DNA of 64,000 bases from G965205725 sp965205725 (GCA_965205725.1 OZ242189.1:186001-250000), one strand, 5' to 3'; counted from the stretch's first letter, positions 37,107 to 48,290 are shown. Notes: generated by a model not told the origin, from the letters alone. Numbers and translations: made by a program.

Positions 37107-38909
37107 ATGCGCAGTCATTATTGTGGCGCCCTGACATCTGCCAATATCGACGATTCGGTAACGCTTTGCGGCTGGGTAGACCGCCGCCGCGATCACGGCG
37201 GGGTTATTTTTTTGGACTTGCGCGACCGCGACGGCATTGTACAGGTGGTATTCGACCCGGATACTGAAGAGCACTTTGAGCGGGCCGACCATGTGCGCAG
37301 CGAGTATGTGCTACAGGTAACAGGGCGTGTGCGCGCCCGTGGTGAAGGCACAGTTAACCCAAATATGGCCACGGGGGAGATAGAGGTGCTAGGCAAGGCG
37401 CTGGCAATTCTCAATACAGCGGAGACGCCGCCCTTCCAGTTGGATGAACACACGGCAGTGGGTGAAGAGGCGCGCCTGCGCTACCGCTATATGGACCTGC
37501 GCCGGCAGGAGATGCAGCAGCGATTTATTGCGCGCTCCAGGATTACTGCGGCTGTGCGCCAATTTCTCGACCGGGAGAAATTCCTGGATATTGAAACCCC
37601 GATATTGACCCGGGCTACTCCCGAAGGCGCACGCGACTATCTGGTGCCCAGCCGCACTCATGCCGGACAGTTCTTTGCACTGCCTCAGTCTCCCCAGTTG
37701 TTTAAGCAGTTGCTGATGGTGTCAGGTTTTGATCGCTACTATCAGATCGCCAGGTGTTTCCGCGATGAAGACCTGCGTACAGACCGCCAGCCGGAATTTA
37801 CCCAGATTGATATCGAAACTTCGTTCCTCGACGAAGCGGCGATCATGGATATTACTGAGCGCATGGTGCGAGAGCTGTTCAGGGACGTATTGGGCGTGGA
37901 GCTGTCGAGCTTCCCGCGTATGACCTATGCCGAGGCGATGGAGCGATATGGCTCAGACAAGCCCGACCTGCGTATTCCGCTGGAACTGGTAGGTATTGAC
38001 GATTTGATGGCACAGGTAGAATTCAAGGTATTCCACGGCCCCGCAGTTGATGAAGGGGGTCGGGTCGCTGCGCTCAAGGTCGCTGGTGGCAGCTCTATCA
38101 GCCGTAAAGAGATTGATGAGTACACCCGCTATGTCTCTATCTTTGGCGCGCGCGGGCTGGCCTGGATCAAGGTCAATGAATTGGCGCAGGGGCTGGAAGG
38201 TTTGCAGTCTCCTATTCTGAAGTACATGCCCGATGAAATTGTGCTGGAACTGATGGCGAGGCTGGATGCGGCCGACGGTGACATTATTTTCTTCGGTGCT
38301 GACAAAACCACGATTGTGAACGAGTCTCTCGGCGCATTGCGGGTTAGGCTGGGCGCAGACCAGGGGCTGGTCGCTGATCGCTGGGAGCCCCTCTGGGTTG
38401 TAGACTTCCCGATGTTCGAAGACGATGGCAAGGGCGGCTTGACGCCGCTGCACCACCCCTTTACTGCGCCGTCTTGTAGCGTCGAAGCGCTGAAAGCAAA
38501 TCCCGCCACGGCCTTATCTCGTGCTTACGATATGGTATTAAATGGCACTGAGCTCGGTGGGGGGTCAATTCGCATCCACCAGCAGGATATGCAGTCAACG
38601 GTATTCGAGCTACTTGGTATTGGTGCCGGGGAAGCCCGGGAGAAATTCGGCTTCTTGCTGGATGCGCTAAAATACGGTGCGCCACCTCACGGGGGCATAG
38701 CCTTTGGTTTGGACCGTCTGGTTATGTTGATGACTGGCGCGGCGTCCATTCGGGATGTCATTGCCTTCCCGAAAACTCAAAGTGCAGCGTGTGTCATGAC
38801 CGAGGCACCCGGTGTGGTAGATTCAAGGCAACTCAGAGAGCTGAATATCCGCCTGCGCGAAGTTGCCAGGCAGGACAGCAGCGAGAATGCCGGGCAGGGT
38901 GGAGAGTAG
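37107..38909 (+). CDS. aspS: aspartyl-tRNA synthetase
   Basis: This 600-residue bacterial-type class II synthetase charges tRNA-Asp. The N-terminal OB fold binds the anticodon ([20 protein letters not shown]). Motif 2 is [19 protein letters not shown] (residues about 217-235). The bacterial GAD insertion domain spans about 290-420. Motif 3 is [14 protein letters not shown] near residue 530. Length is typical (about 590). The ATG follows the Pseudomonas-like gene order, and the stop codon overlaps the ribosome site of yebC. Confidence 0.97.
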   Translation: MRSHYCGALTSANIDDSVTLCGWVDRRRDHGGVIFLDLRDRDGIVQVVFDPDTEEHFERADHVRSEYVLQVTGRVRARGEGTVNPNMATGEIEVLGKALAILNTAETPPFQLDEHTAVGEEARLRYRYMDLRRQEMQQRFIARSRITAAVRQFLDREKFLDIETPILTRATPEGARDYLVPSRTHAGQFFALPQSPQLFKQLLMVSGFDRYYQIARCFRDEDLRTDRQPEFTQIDIETSFLDEAAIMDITERMVRELFRDVLGVELSSFPRMTYAEAMERYGSDKPDLRIPLELVGIDDLMAQVEFKVFHGPAVDEGGRVAALKVAGGSSISRKEIDEYTRYVSIFGARGLAWIKVNELAQGLEGLQSPILKYMPDEIVLELMARLDAADGDIIFFGADKTTIVNESLGALRVRLGADQGLVADRWEPLWVVDFPMFEDDGKGGLTPLHHPFTAPSCSVEALKANPATALSRAYDMVLNGTELGGGSIRIHQQDMQSTVFELLGIGAGEAREKFGFLLDALKYGAPPHGGIAFGLDRLVMLMTGAASIRDVIAFPKTQSAACVMTEAPGVVDSRQLRELNIRLREVARQDSSENAGQGGE

Positions 38910-38913
38910 AATT

Positions 38914-39660
38914 GTGGCAGGCCATAGTAAATGGGCGAATATCAAACATCGCAAAGCGGCGCAGGATGCCAGGCGGGGCAAGGCCTTTACCAAGCTGATC
39001 CGCGAGCTGGTGGTGGCAGCCAGGCAAGGTGGCCCGAACCCGGAAGATAACCCTCGGCTACGAGCGGCCGTCGATAAAGCTCTGGGTGCCAATATGACCC
39101 GCGATACGGTTGACCGTGCGATTGCCCGAGGTGCCGGCACCAACGAAGCTGACTCTATGGAGGAGCTGATCTACGAGGGCTACGCGCCGGGTGGTATTGC
39201 GGTGTTGGTTGAGGCTATGACCGATAATCGCAATCGCACTGTGGCGGAAGTTCGCCATGCCTTCAGCAAGCATGGCGGTAACCTGGGTACCGACGGCTCA
39301 GTGGCCTATTTGTTTACTCGTCGCGGACAGATCAGTTTCGCGCCTGGCGTGGACGAAGATGCCTTGATGGAGGCTGCATTGGCAGCGGGTGCCGAAGACC
39401 TTGAAGTTAACGCTGACGGTTCAATTGATGTGCTGACTCCGTGGGAGGATTTTGCCGCAGTCAAAGCAGCCCTTGAGGGCGCGGGCCTTCAAGCGGAAGC
39501 AGGAGAGGTAACCATGATTGCCTCGACGACAGTGCCGGTTGATGCTGATGGCGCAGAGAAAATTATGCGCCTGGCAGACGCGCTTGAAGACCTGGACGAT
39601 GTGCAGAACGTCCACACCAATGTAGACATTCCCGATGCGGTACTGCACAGTTTGAGTTGA
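38914..39660 (+). CDS. yebC: YebC/PmpR family protein
   Basis: This is a 248-residue protein. The GTG at 38914 is chosen because it gives the invariant start [13 protein letters not shown], and GGAGAG stands 7 bases before it; an upstream ATG at 38863 lies within aspS. Other family marks are [33 protein letters not shown] and the acidic central domain. Family members have been described as DNA-binding regulators and, more recently, as ribosome-associated factors that relieve stalling at proline runs. It sits between aspS and ruvC as in many gammaproteobacteria. Confidence 0.95.
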   Translation: MAGHSKWANIKHRKAAQDARRGKAFTKLIRELVVAARQGGPNPEDNPRLRAAVDKALGANMTRDTVDRAIARGAGTNEADSMEELIYEGYAPGGIAVLVEAMTDNRNRTVAEVRHAFSKHGGNLGTDGSVAYLFTRRGQISFAPGVDEDALMEAALAAGAEDLEVNADGSIDVLTPWEDFAAVKAALEGAGLQAEAGEVTMIASTTVPVDADGAEKIMRLADALEDLDDVQNVHTNVDIPDAVLHSLS

Positions 39661-39688
39661 CGCTCGACGACTCCCCGAGAGAACACCT

Positions 39689-40207
39689 ATGGCGCTTATT
39701 CTGGGTATTGATCCAGGCTCCATCAAAACCGGCTTCGGTATCATCGAACACCAGGGCAGCCGCAGTACTTATGTGACCAGCGGTATCATTCGCCTGGCCA
39801 AAGTGTCTTTGCCAGAGCGCCTCAGGATTATTTATGACAACGTCACCGAGATCGTTGAAGAGTTCAACCCGCAGGAGCTGGCCATTGAAGAAGTGTTTCT
39901 GGCGCGCGATGCCAAAGCTGCTATCAAGCTCGGGCAGGCGCGCGGTACTGCCATCGTTGCCTGCGTCAATTTGTCCATGCCGGTCTATGAATACGCGGCA
40001 AAATCCATCAAGCAAGCGGTGGTTGGCACTGGCAGCGCCAGCAAGGAGCAAATTCAGCACATGGTTAAACGCCTTTTGCAACTGCCTGCTGCACCCAAAG
40101 AGGATGCGGCAGATGCTCTGGCTACGGCCTTGTGTCATGCACATACGCAACAGAGTATGATTAGGCTGGCAGGCGCAGCAACGGTAAAACGCGGCCGAGC
40201 CAGATAA
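39689..40207 (+). CDS. ruvC: Holliday junction resolvase RuvC
   Basis: This 172-residue endonuclease cuts Holliday junctions in the RuvABC pathway of recombinational repair. The four acidic catalytic residues are present: Asp8 (GIDPGS), Glu67 (LAIEEVF), Asp139 and Asp142 (KEDAADALA). Length matches the family. ruvA follows after 53 bases and ruvB overlaps it, so the complete resolvasome is in one operon. Confidence 0.97.
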   Translation: MALILGIDPGSIKTGFGIIEHQGSRSTYVTSGIIRLAKVSLPERLRIIYDNVTEIVEEFNPQELAIEEVFLARDAKAAIKLGQARGTAIVACVNLSMPVYEYAAKSIKQAVVGTGSASKEQIQHMVKRLLQLPAAPKEDAADALATALCHAHTQQSMIRLAGAATVKRGRAR

Positions 40208-40260
40208 AACGCTGCGGCTGCTGGAGAAGAGCTGCCCACGAGATTTGAGAATTGCTGTAA

Positions 40261-40872
40261 ATGATTGGACGTATTACCGGAACGCTGCTGGCAAAACAGG
40301 CCCCAGATATTCTGCTCGATGTCGGTGGCGTGGGCTATGAAGTGCAGGTGCCTATGACAACCCTGTATGAATTACCGGATATTGGTGTTCAAACAACGCT
40401 GTTTACCCACTTCGTGGTGCGTGAGGACGCGCAATTATTGTACGGTTTTAATCGTGAGCGTGATCGCACTTTGTTTCGCGCTTTGATCAAGGTGAGTGGG
40501 GTTGGCCCCAAGCTGGGCCTGGCCATACTCTCCGGCATGGATGCAGATGCCTTTGTGTACAGTGTGCAGCACGATGACACCAGTACCCTGGTGCAATTGC
40601 CGGGTGTGGGGAAAAAGACAGCGGAGAGATTACTGATAGAAATGCGGGATCGTCTACAAGGCTGGATGCTGGAGTTGGACAGCGCTGGCAGTTCGACACC
40701 AGCGAGTTCCGACAAGCGCGATATGCTTGCAGATGCGGAGAGTGCGCTGATTGCCCTGGGCTATAAACCCGCAGAGGCGAGTAAAGCTGTGGCGGCAGCG
40801 AACGATGAAGATGTCGCCAGCAGCGAGGAGCTTATTCGCAGCGCGCTGCAATCAATGGTGAAACCCAGATGA
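40261..40872 (+). CDS. ruvA: Holliday junction DNA helicase subunit RuvA
   Basis: This 203-residue protein forms the tetramer that binds Holliday junctions and loads RuvB. It starts MIGRITGTL with the OB-fold domain, has two helix-hairpin-helix motifs ([17 protein letters not shown] and [19 protein letters not shown]), and ends with the small C-terminal domain that contacts RuvB ([16 protein letters not shown]). Its stop overlaps the ruvB start by 4 bases (ATGA), a sign of translational coupling. Confidence 0.97.
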   Translation: MIGRITGTLLAKQAPDILLDVGGVGYEVQVPMTTLYELPDIGVQTTLFTHFVVREDAQLLYGFNRERDRTLFRALIKVSGVGPKLGLAILSGMDADAFVYSVQHDDTSTLVQLPGVGKKTAERLLIEMRDRLQGWMLELDSAGSSTPASSDKRDMLADAESALIALGYKPAEASKAVAAANDEDVASSEELIRSALQSMVKPR

Positions 40873-41948
40873 TTGAAACTGACCGTCTGGTGGCTCCAGA
40901 AGTAGAAAAGGGCCGCTCCGGGGATGTTGATATTGCAGACCGCGCCCTGCGACCGCGAGCACTGGCGGAGTACGTGGGCCAGCCCATTGTCAGTGAACAG
41001 ATGTCTATTTTTGTGGATGCTGCCCGGAATCGCGGCGAGCCTCTGGATCACACCCTGATATTTGGCCCGCCGGGTCTGGGTAAAACGACCCTGGCCCACA
41101 TTATCGCCAATGAAATGGGCGTAGACCTGAAAACAACCTCTGGTCCGGTGTTGGAGAAAGCGGGCGATATTGCCGCTCTGATGACCAATCTGGAAGCGGG
41201 TAATGTGTTGTTCATCGACGAAATTCACCGGCTCAGCCCCCATGTCGAGGAAATTCTCTATCCGGCACTGGAAGACTATCAGCTGGATATTATGATTGGA
41301 GAGGGCCCTGCGGCTCGCTCGATCAAATTAGAACTGCCGCCCTTTACGTTGGTGGGTGCGACTACTCGGGCGGGGCTGCTGACATCGCCATTGCGAGACC
41401 GCTTCGGCATCGTGCAGCGACTGGAGTTCTACACTATGACAGATTTGGCCTGTATCGTTGAACGGGCCGCCGGAATCCTTAAGATCCCAATCGAAATGGC
41501 GGGTGCAGTAGAGATCGCCCGCCGCTCCCGTGGTACACCGCGAATCGCGAATCGACTGCTGCGGCGGGTGCGGGACTACGCCGAAGTGCGGGCCGATGGC
41601 AACATCACTGAACCTGTTGCTGAGCAGGCACTGGACATGCTCCATGTCGATCAACTGGGCCTGGATCACCTCGATCGCCGCCTACTGCTGGCGCTGATCG
41701 AGAAATTCGATGGAGGCCCTGTGGGCGTGGATAGTTTAGCGGCTGCGGTTTCTGAAGAGCGGGGTACCATTGAAGATGTACTGGAACCTTATCTGATTCA
41801 GCAGGGCTATATTGCGCGAACGTCGCGAGGACGTATGGCCACGCGCAGTGCCTATGCGCATTTTGGTCTCAAGCAAACTGGCGCAGAGGCTAATTTCAGT
41901 TTGGAACTGGAACAGAGTGGACCGGGAAACGGCGATCTTGAGCAGTAA
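40869..41948 (+). CDS. ruvB: Holliday junction branch migration ATPase RuvB
   Basis: This 359-residue AAA+ motor drives branch migration with RuvA. Walker A is [12 protein letters not shown], Walker B is FIDEIHRL, sensor 1 is in [10 protein letters not shown], and the arginine finger region is SPLRDRFG. The winged-helix domain ends around [19 protein letters not shown]. The C-terminal tail is slightly longer than in E. coli and overlaps the start of ybgC. Confidence 0.97.
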   Translation: MIETDRLVAPEVEKGRSGDVDIADRALRPRALAEYVGQPIVSEQMSIFVDAARNRGEPLDHTLIFGPPGLGKTTLAHIIANEMGVDLKTTSGPVLEKAGDIAALMTNLEAGNVLFIDEIHRLSPHVEEILYPALEDYQLDIMIGEGPAARSIKLELPPFTLVGATTRAGLLTSPLRDRFGIVQRLEFYTMTDLACIVERAAGILKIPIEMAGAVEIARRSRGTPRIANRLLRRVRDYAEVRADGNITEPVAEQALDMLHVDQLGLDHLDRRLLLALIEKFDGGPVGVDSLAAAVSEERGTIEDVLEPYLIQQGYIARTSRGRMATRSAYAHFGLKQTGAEANFSLELEQSGPGNGDLEQ

Positions 41949-42372
41949 TTCAAAGGGTTCGGAATTTTCTACAGCGCTGAGGGTCTATATCGAGGACACC
42001 GATGCTGGCGGTATTGTCTACTATGTCAATTACCTGAAATTTATGGAGCGAGCGCGCACTGAATTTATGCGCAGCCTGGGTTTCGGTAAGCCGTTTATTT
42101 TTAACCATGACTTAATGTTTGTCGTTAAGCATGTACAAGTGAACTACCATCGTCCGGCCCGACTGGATGATGAGTTAGTTGCCACAGTGAAGATTGCCAG
42201 GCTGGGCGGTGCCAATATGACTATGCACCAAACTGTGCTGCGTGACAGCGAGGTGCTGGTGGCAGGAGATGTGCAGATTGTGTGTGTAGACCGTCACAGC
42301 ATGACGCCAAAACGCCTGCCTGAAGAGATGCTGGATACAGTGCGCAAGCACAGCCCGGCGGGTCAGGTTTGA
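41917..42372 (+). CDS. ybgC: acyl-CoA thioesterase YbgC (tol-pal cluster)
   Basis: This small hotdog-fold thioesterase, about 150 residues, is the usual first gene of the tol-pal cluster. The conserved core is [20 protein letters not shown] with the catalytic Asp, followed by [12 protein letters not shown] and the [11 protein letters not shown] strand. The start is uncertain: GTG 41917 and TTG 41938 are both in frame and both overlap the end of ruvB; an ATG at 41812 lies too far inside ruvB. E. coli YbgC acts on short-chain and malonyl thioesters and associates with phospholipid synthesis enzymes at the inner membrane. Confidence 0.9.
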   Translation: MDRETAILSSNSKGSEFSTALRVYIEDTDAGGIVYYVNYLKFMERARTEFMRSLGFGKPFIFNHDLMFVVKHVQVNYHRPARLDDELVATVKIARLGGANMTMHQTVLRDSEVLVAGDVQIVCVDRHSMTPKRLPEEMLDTVRKHSPAGQV

Positions 42373-42385
42373 AGGGGAGAGCACT

Positions 42386-43090
42386 TTGAGTCAACAACTA
42401 AGCATCATTGATCTGGTGCTCAATGCCAGCCTGATGGTGCAGGCGGTGATGGGGCTGCTGGTGCTGGCGTCGATTTTTTCCTGGTACATGATTGTGCAGT
42501 GCATGATCTATTTTTCAAACGCACGTCAGGAGATGTACCAGTTTGAAGAGCAGTTCTGGTCTGGTATCGATTTATCCGAGTTGTACAAGCAGGGCAATGA
42601 ACGCGCAAATGCTGGAGAAATTCCTGGCATGGAAAGTATTTTCCGCGCTGGTTTCAAGGAATTTTCCCGCCTGGCTCAGCAGCGAGGCCTGGAGTCTGAG
42701 GCGATTATGGATGGTGCCCAGAGGGCAATGCGTGTTGCCATGTCTCGGCAAGAAGAGACACTGGAGCGACATCTCCCATTTTTAGCCACCGTTGGTTCTA
42801 CCAGCCCCTATATCGGCTTGTTTGGCACCGTGATTGGCATTATGAATTCTTTTCGGGGGCTAGCCAATGCGACCCAGGCTACTCTGGCCACTGTGGCGCC
42901 AGGCATATCGGAGGCCCTGGTCGCGACTGCGATGGGTCTGTTTGCCGCTATTCCAGCGGTGATTGCCTACAATCGTTTCTCGGCGCGAGTCGATGTCTAT
43001 TTGAATCGCTACGAGACATTTGCCGATGAGTTCTCCAGTATTTTGCATCGGCAGGCCTTCGCGATGGCCGCTCGCGCACACAAGGACTAG
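42386..43090 (+). CDS. tolQ: Tol-Pal system proton channel subunit TolQ
   Basis: The 234-residue inner-membrane protein has three membrane segments (about 17-39, 135-160 and 170-195). The start is TTG 42386, with GGGGAGAG 8 bases upstream. The MotA/TolQ/ExbB signature is visible around LPFLATVGSTSPYIGLFGTV and ISEALVATAMGLFAAIPAV. With TolR it uses the proton gradient to drive TolA, which pulls Pal and the outer membrane inward during cell division. Confidence 0.96.
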   Translation: MSQQLSIIDLVLNASLMVQAVMGLLVLASIFSWYMIVQCMIYFSNARQEMYQFEEQFWSGIDLSELYKQGNERANAGEIPGMESIFRAGFKEFSRLAQQRGLESEAIMDGAQRAMRVAMSRQEETLERHLPFLATVGSTSPYIGLFGTVIGIMNSFRGLANATQATLATVAPGISEALVATAMGLFAAIPAVIAYNRFSARVDVYLNRYETFADEFSSILHRQAFAMAARAHKD

Positions 43091-43093
43091 TGC

Positions 43094-43519
43094 ATGGGGC
43101 GGCGTCGACAAAAGCACCGGCCTATGTCAGAAATTAATGTGGTGCCCTACATTGATGTGATGCTGGTGCTGCTGATCATATTTATGGTCACTGCACCTCT
43201 GTTAATGCAGGGGGTGAAGGTCGAGTTGCCCGCAGCCAATAGTGATCCGGTTGAAAATCAGGACCCGGAACCTCTCATCGTATCGATCAATGCCGCAGGC
43301 GAACTGTTTCTGAATATCGGCGGGGCTGACGAGAAGCAGGTGCTGAGTTTGGCCACTGTCAAGCAACGTGTTGCGGTGGTTATGCGACGCAGCCCCGACA
43401 AACCGGTTATGGTGTGGGGTGATCGCGCAGTCGCCTACGGCGATGTGGTGGTATTGATGGCAGCGTTACAGGAAGCCGGTGCACCCAGTGTTGGCCTGGT
43501 GACCGATAATCCGCAATGA
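43094..43519 (+). CDS. tolR: Tol-Pal system protein TolR
   Basis: The 141-residue ExbD/TolR protein has one membrane helix (residues about 17-36) that carries the essential channel aspartate, Asp21 in VVPYIDVMLVLL. The periplasmic domain ends with the typical AALQEAGAPSVGLVTD segment. It is 3 bases after tolQ, and its stop overlaps the tolA start by 4 bases. Confidence 0.96.
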   Translation: MGRRRQKHRPMSEINVVPYIDVMLVLLIIFMVTAPLLMQGVKVELPAANSDPVENQDPEPLIVSINAAGELFLNIGGADEKQVLSLATVKQRVAVVMRRSPDKPVMVWGDRAVAYGDVVVLMAALQEAGAPSVGLVTDNPQ

Positions 43520-44232
43520 GTGGGCTGACTGCCAGCAGATTGATAGTTTGGCGCCCTGCGATGGCCAGTGTGCTATTGCATGTGCTGGTTCTTGTCGGGC
43601 TGACCCTGAACTGGACTTATCGTGAGCATACAGAACTCGTGCAGCCAAAGGTTCAGCCCAACTATATTAAAGCTCGCCTGATTGATGCGATGGAGCTGAA
43701 ACCGAAGAAAAAGCCGACCGCGGTAAAACCCAAACCCAGGGCAAAACCCGCCCAGGCGAAGCCCGCTCCTAAACCCGGACCCAAGCCAAAACCAGTGGAA
43801 CAGGCGCCGCCAAAACCTCAGCCGGAAGTTAGTAAAAGCCTGACCGCTGCCGAGCTGGCCGCGCTGGCCCAACAGGAACTGGCTCTGGTCATGGACGCTG
43901 AGGACGAATTACTTGAACAGGCCAGGGATGAAGACGTGGCACAAAGTTATATAGCGCTGATCAGCCGGGCTGTACAAAATAACTGGAGCAGGCCGCCCAG
44001 TGCGCGCAATGGTATGGAAGCCGAGTTGATTATTCAGCTAATACCTACCGGTGAAGTGGTCAGTGTGAGGGTAGCGCGCAGTAGCGGTTTGCTGGCATTT
44101 GATCGCTCCGCAGTGAACGCGGTGCAAAAAGCTCAGCGCTTTCCTGAGTTGCAACAGTTGCCGAGCCGGATATTTGAAGGGAGCTTCCGCCAGTTCCGGT
44201 TGCTTTTTAAACCAGAGGATTTACGTTTTTAA
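43516..44232 (+). CDS. tolA: Tol-Pal system protein TolA
   Basis: The protein has 238 residues, much shorter than E. coli TolA (421). Domain I is the membrane helix at about residues 16-32. Domain II is reduced to a Pro/Lys-rich stretch (about 60-105) followed by a short helical segment, instead of a long alanine-rich helix. Domain III (about 140-238) is the TonB-like C-terminal domain ([44 protein letters not shown]) that contacts TolB and Pal. The short linker suggests a different periplasmic span or a stiff polyproline rod. Confidence 0.93.
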   Translation: MSGLTASRLIVWRPAMASVLLHVLVLVGLTLNWTYREHTELVQPKVQPNYIKARLIDAMELKPKKKPTAVKPKPRAKPAQAKPAPKPGPKPKPVEQAPPKPQPEVSKSLTAAELAALAQQELALVMDAEDELLEQARDEDVAQSYIALISRAVQNNWSRPPSARNGMEAELIIQLIPTGEVVSVRVARSSGLLAFDRSAVNAVQKAQRFPELQQLPSRIFEGSFRQFRLLFKPEDLRF

Positions 44233-45536
44233 TGAAGTATTTGCGCTATAGCCTGATCGTTACCCTGCTTTTGATAAGCCTGCCCCTGCGTGCAGAGCTG
44301 GTGATTGAGATAACCGCAGGTCGAGATAACCCCACCTCGGTTGCCGTAGTGCCGTTTGCCTGGTCGGGCTGGGGTAGTGCAACTGAAGACGTGGCGGCCA
44401 TTGTGCAAGACGATATACAGCGCAGTGGTCAATTTGCGCCAGTGGCTCGAAACGACATGTTAGGGCTGCCCAGCCGAGAGTCGGAGGTCTATTATCGAGA
44501 CTGGCGCACAACCCAGGTGGAGTATCTGTTGATTGGCAGAGTTTCTGGCGGCGCTACGGCGACGGTGGAGTATGAGCTGTTCGATGTCTACAGGCAGGAG
44601 CGAATTCTAAGCGGGCGTGAGTCTGGCCCAACAGAAGATTTGCGCATGCTGGCACACCGGGTCAGCGATGCCATCTATTATCAGCTCACAGGCATTCGCG
44701 GCGCGTTTGCGACCAAAATTTTGTATGTGGCGGTCACCCAACGAGTCAACGCGGCTGATACCTTTCGCTTGATGCAAGCGGATGCCGATGGCGCGCGGGC
44801 TCGCGTTGTGCTGGAGTCAAATAAGCCAATACTCAGCCCCACCTGGGCGCCGGATGGACGGCAAATCGCCTATGTGTCCTTTGAAACGGGTCGGCCTGTG
44901 GTGTTTCGTCAGGATTTGGTGAGCGGTGAGCGCGAGCAACTGACCAACTTTAGAGGCATTAATAGCGCACCGTCCTGGTCCCCAGATGGCAATAGCATGG
45001 CCCTGGTGCTCTCCAAGGATGGCAGTGCTGACATCTATATTCTCGACCTGACCAGTCGCCAGTTGCGTCGTGTGACCCGACATTACGCCATAGAAACTGA
45101 ACCCAGTTGGATGCCAGACGGCAAAACCCTGCTGTTTACCTCTGATCGGGGGGGGCGGCCGCAGATTTATCGAGTGGATATCGCCACGGGTCACACTGAG
45201 CGCGTCACCTACGAAGGGCGCTGGAACGCGCGGGCGACTGTTGCCGCTGATGGGCGGAGCATGGCTCTGGTTAGTCAGCAGGAAGACCGCTTCCATATTG
45301 CCGTTCAGGACCTGCAAACCGACCGCAGACAGGTGTTAACTTCGACGCAACTTGATGAAAGTCCCAGTGTCGCACCCAATGGCTCTATGTTATTGTACGC
45401 GACTAAATATAAGGGCCGAGGCATTTTAGCCGCAGTTTCTGTTGATGGCGGTGTGAAGTTCAGGCTACCCTCGCGTGAGGGAGATGATGTGCGGGAACCC
45501 GCCTGGTCACCTTATTTGAATAAACCCAGAAATTGA
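44232..45536 (+). CDS. tolB: Tol-Pal system beta-propeller protein TolB
   Basis: This 434-residue periplasmic protein has a signal peptide ending near LPLRA. An N-terminal alpha/beta domain ([27 protein letters not shown]) is followed by a six-bladed propeller. Blade motifs include [46 protein letters not shown] and REPAWSPY. TolB binds Pal and competes with peptidoglycan for it. The tolA stop TAA and the tolB ATG share one base. Confidence 0.97.
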   Translation: MKYLRYSLIVTLLLISLPLRAELVIEITAGRDNPTSVAVVPFAWSGWGSATEDVAAIVQDDIQRSGQFAPVARNDMLGLPSRESEVYYRDWRTTQVEYLLIGRVSGGATATVEYELFDVYRQERILSGRESGPTEDLRMLAHRVSDAIYYQLTGIRGAFATKILYVAVTQRVNAADTFRLMQADADGARARVVLESNKPILSPTWAPDGRQIAYVSFETGRPVVFRQDLVSGEREQLTNFRGINSAPSWSPDGNSMALVLSKDGSADIYILDLTSRQLRRVTRHYAIETEPSWMPDGKTLLFTSDRGGRPQIYRVDIATGHTERVTYEGRWNARATVAADGRSMALVSQQEDRFHIAVQDLQTDRRQVLTSTQLDESPSVAPNGSMLLYATKYKGRGILAAVSVDGGVKFRLPSREGDDVREPAWSPYLNKPRN

Positions 45537-45552
45537 AAGGAGTGGGCACACT

Positions 45553-46077
45553 ATGAAACAACTACCTTTGGCCGGCAAGGCACTTTTATTATTTTTTACA
45601 GCGCTGCTGCTGGTGAGCTGTGGAACCACAGATACTGCTGAATCAGATGCTGCTGCGGCTGATGAGGCGGCGCGGCGAGCGGCTGAGCAAGCTGCGGCCG
45701 AGCAAGCTGAAAATCAGGCCATGGCCGCAGAAAAAGCCCTGAAAGATGCTGTGATGGCAGTTGGCAATGTGGTCTATTTTGAGCTTGACAGTGCCACGCT
45801 GACAGTGGCATCTCGAGATATTCTCGACGCACATATTGCCCTGGCCAGGGACGGAGCGGGCTCGGTTCGTTTGGAAGGTCACACTGACGAGCGCGGCACC
45901 CGTGAGTACAACATCGCCCTGGGCGAGCGTCGCGCCAAAGCTGTCATGGATTATATGGTCGTTAATGGTGTTGCCAGCTACCGTGTTGAAACTGTGAGCT
46001 ATGGTGAAGAGCAACCCGTTGCCTATGGCTCTGGTGAATCTAACTGGTCTAAAAACCGGCGCGTTGAGATTCGGTAA
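45553..46077 (+). CDS. pal: peptidoglycan-associated lipoprotein Pal
   Basis: This 174-residue outer-membrane lipoprotein has the lipobox LVSC with the lipidated cysteine near residue 20. An Ala/Glu-rich helical linker follows (about 25-65), longer and more charged than in E. coli. The OmpA-like peptidoglycan-binding domain covers the rest: VYFELDSATLT, then LEGHTDERGTREYNIALGE and KNRRVEI at the end. It anchors the outer membrane to the wall at the division site. Confidence 0.96.
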   Translation: MKQLPLAGKALLLFFTALLLVSCGTTDTAESDAAAADEAARRAAEQAAAEQAENQAMAAEKALKDAVMAVGNVVYFELDSATLTVASRDILDAHIALARDGAGSVRLEGHTDERGTREYNIALGERRAKAVMDYMVVNGVASYRVETVSYGEEQPVAYGSGESNWSKNRRVEIR

Positions 46078-46112
46078 GTTTATAAGCTGTAGGCATAGAA
46101 CAGATTGAATTG

Positions 46113-46934
46113 ATGAAGTGGTATTTACCCGTATTGGCGGGGTTGGCAGTGATTGCCGACCCCGTTCTCGTTTTTGCTCAAGAGTTTATCGACCTTGAGA
46201 CGGAGAGGGTCGAGCCGACTGTGCAGGTTAGCCCAACTCCTCAACAGGCTGCGATATCAATAGCCAATACCGCGACTGCATCGGCAGCGGTTAAAGAGGT
46301 GCCCCAGCCAAATCCGAGTGCGAGTTCAAACCTGAGCGAGCTCTTTTATCAAGTCCAGCTTGTGCAGCAAGAAGTGATGCAACTGCGGGGCCAACTGGAA
46401 GACCAGTCACACGAAATTCGCCAGCTCAAACAGCAAAGTCTCGAACGCTACGTTGATTTGGACCGTCGCTTGAGCGAAGCCGGGGTTGTTGTCAATACCC
46501 CATCCCGGCCTGGCAACAGCGCGTCCAGGCCGGCCGCACAGGAAGTTGCAGGTGAGGGTGATGCTTACCGCGCTGCTTATAGTTTGGTTCGCAGTCAGAA
46601 ATTTAAAGAAGCCGTTAATGCGTTTAAGCAGTTTCTGGACGATTTCCCAAGTGGCCGCTACGCGGCCAATGCCCACTACTGGCTGGGCGAATTATATCTT
46701 GTGATTACCCCCCGGGATCTTGAATCTTCACGCCAGTCCTTTGTGCTGCTGTTGGAGCAGTATCCGGGCAATAGCAAAGAGCCCGATGCGTTGTATAAAC
46801 TGGCTAAGGTCTATTTCCAGAAGGGTAATGCTGATCGGGCGAAAGACTATCTGGATCGTGTAATCGCAGAGTACGGCGCAAGCACCAGCTCGGCAGTGAA
46901 ACTGGCGCGCGACTTTATCGCCGAGAATTACTAG
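46113..46934 (+). CDS. cpoB: cell division coordinator CpoB (YbgF)
   Basis: The protein has 273 residues from ATG 46113 (a TTG lies just before it). A signal peptide ends near LVFA. Residues about 75-125 form the N-terminal coiled coil used for trimerisation (VQQEVMQLRGQLEDQSHEI). Residues about 145-273 hold TPR repeats with the family's AYSLVRSQKFKEAVNAF and YAANAHYWLGELY motifs. In E. coli it couples peptidoglycan synthesis with Tol-driven outer membrane constriction. It ends 10 bases before queE. Confidence 0.94.
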   Translation: MKWYLPVLAGLAVIADPVLVFAQEFIDLETERVEPTVQVSPTPQQAAISIANTATASAAVKEVPQPNPSASSNLSELFYQVQLVQQEVMQLRGQLEDQSHEIRQLKQQSLERYVDLDRRLSEAGVVVNTPSRPGNSASRPAAQEVAGEGDAYRAAYSLVRSQKFKEAVNAFKQFLDDFPSGRYAANAHYWLGELYLVITPRDLESSRQSFVLLLEQYPGNSKEPDALYKLAKVYFQKGNADRAKDYLDRVIAEYGASTSSAVKLARDFIAENY

Positions 46935-46944
46935 CGGCAGCACC

Positions 46945-47610
46945 ATGTCGCAAGTAGCCGGCAGTGATCCCACACTGCGCATTACCGAAATTTTCTATTC
47001 CCTGCAAGGTGAATCCCGCACTGTGGGCCTGGCCACTGTTTTTGTTCGGCTGACAGGTTGTCCACTGCGCTGCGTGTATTGCGATACGGCATACGCCTTT
47101 CACGGTGGGGAGATACTGAGTCTGAGCGACATCCTTGCACAGGTAGCTGAACATCAGCCTCGCTATGTGTGCGTTACTGGCGGCGAGCCGCTGGCACAAG
47201 CTAACTGTCTGCCGCTACTGAGTCAATTGTGTGACGCGGGCTATCAGGTCTCCCTTGAAACCAGTGGTGCCATGCCTGTAGGTGGCGTTGACTCTCGGGT
47301 TGTCAAGGTATTGGATCTGAAAACGCCAGCATCTGGTGAGGTTGAGCGCAACGATTACACCAATATTCCACATCTCACCGCGCAGGACCAGGTTAAATTC
47401 GTTATTTGTGATCGGCAGGATTACGAATGGGCGCGTTGCAAACTCAATGAATATGAATTGGCAGAAAGAACGGCTGAGGTGCTGTTTTCGCCAAGCTTTG
47501 CTCAAATCAAGCACAGTGATTTGGCTGACTGGATAGTAGCGGACAATCTCCCGGTTAGATTTCAGTTGCAATTACATAAGCTATTGTGGAATGACGAGCC
47601 CGGCCGATGA
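46945..47610 (+). CDS. queE: 7-carboxy-7-deazaguanine synthase QueE
   Basis: This 221-residue radical SAM enzyme converts 6-carboxy-tetrahydropterin to 7-carboxy-7-deazaguanine in queuosine biosynthesis. The iron-sulfur cysteines are Cys39, Cys43 and Cys46 in [12 protein letters not shown]. Other family marks are EIFYSLQGE at the start and [10 protein letters not shown]. The queC start overlaps its stop by 4 bases. Confidence 0.96.
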   Translation: MSQVAGSDPTLRITEIFYSLQGESRTVGLATVFVRLTGCPLRCVYCDTAYAFHGGEILSLSDILAQVAEHQPRYVCVTGGEPLAQANCLPLLSQLCDAGYQVSLETSGAMPVGGVDSRVVKVLDLKTPASGEVERNDYTNIPHLTAQDQVKFVICDRQDYEWARCKLNEYELAERTAEVLFSPSFAQIKHSDLADWIVADNLPVRFQLQLHKLLWNDEPGR

Positions 47611-48290
47611 ATGAGTCGGTGAATAAAAAAGCTGTCGTTCTGGTATCTGGTGGGCTGGACTCCGCTACGGTATTGGCGATGGCGCAGAGCCAGGGTTTCG
47701 AGTGCTATAGCCTGAGCCTTGATTATGGCCAGCGTCACAGCTCTGAGTTGGTCGCTGCAACGCGGGTATCAGCGGCTATGAAAGCCGTTGAGCACAAAGT
47801 AGTACACCTGAACCTGGACAGCATCGGGGGCTCGGCGCTCACGGATATGTCTATCGACGTGCCAGAGCAGAAAACCCAGGGCATTCCAGTCACCTACGTG
47901 CCTGCCCGCAATACGATATTTTTGTCCATCGCTTTGGGTTGGGCAGAAGTATTGGAAGCAGACAGCATATGGATTGGCGTCAATGCCGTGGATTATTCAG
48001 GTTATCCCGACTGTCGGCCCGAATATGTGCGCGCGTTCGAGACCGTGGCCAATCTGGCGACTAAAGCGGGCGTTGAGGGCCGAAGGCTGAGTATTAATAC
48101 GCCGCTGGAAGAGATGGGCAAAGGTGACATTATTCGAGCGGGAAGTGCTCTGGGGGTTGATTACAGCCTGACGGTTTCCTGTTACCAGGCGACTGAAGAG
48201 GGGTTGGCCTGTGGCGTCTGCGACAGTTGCCGATTGCGCGAAAAGGGCTTCGAGGCCGCGGGCACTGCTGATCCTACAAAATACCGATAA
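47607..48290 (+). CDS. queC: 7-cyano-7-deazaguanine synthase QueC
   Basis: This 227-residue ATP-dependent enzyme makes preQ0 from the QueE product and ammonia. The PP-loop is [11 protein letters not shown] (residues 11-21), with YGQRHSSEL just after. The zinc site is built from the cysteines of [18 protein letters not shown] near the C-terminus. QueD, QueF and Tgt are not in the window. It is the last gene of the long plus-strand run before tRNA-Lys. Confidence 0.97.
   Translation: MNESVNKKAVVLVSGGLDSATVLAMAQSQGFECYSLSLDYGQRHSSELVAATRVSAAMKAVEHKVVHLNLDSIGGSALTDMSIDVPEQKTQGIPVTYVPARNTIFLSIALGWAEVLEADSIWIGVNAVDYSGYPDCRPEYVRAFETVANLATKAGVEGRRLSINTPLEEMGKGDIIRAGSALGVDYSLTVSCYQATEEGLACGVCDSCRLREKGFEAAGTADPTKYR

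Noticed and set aside
38863..38913. Upstream start for yebC inside aspS
   Set aside because: GTG 38914 gives the invariant [13 protein letters not shown] start with a good ribosome site.
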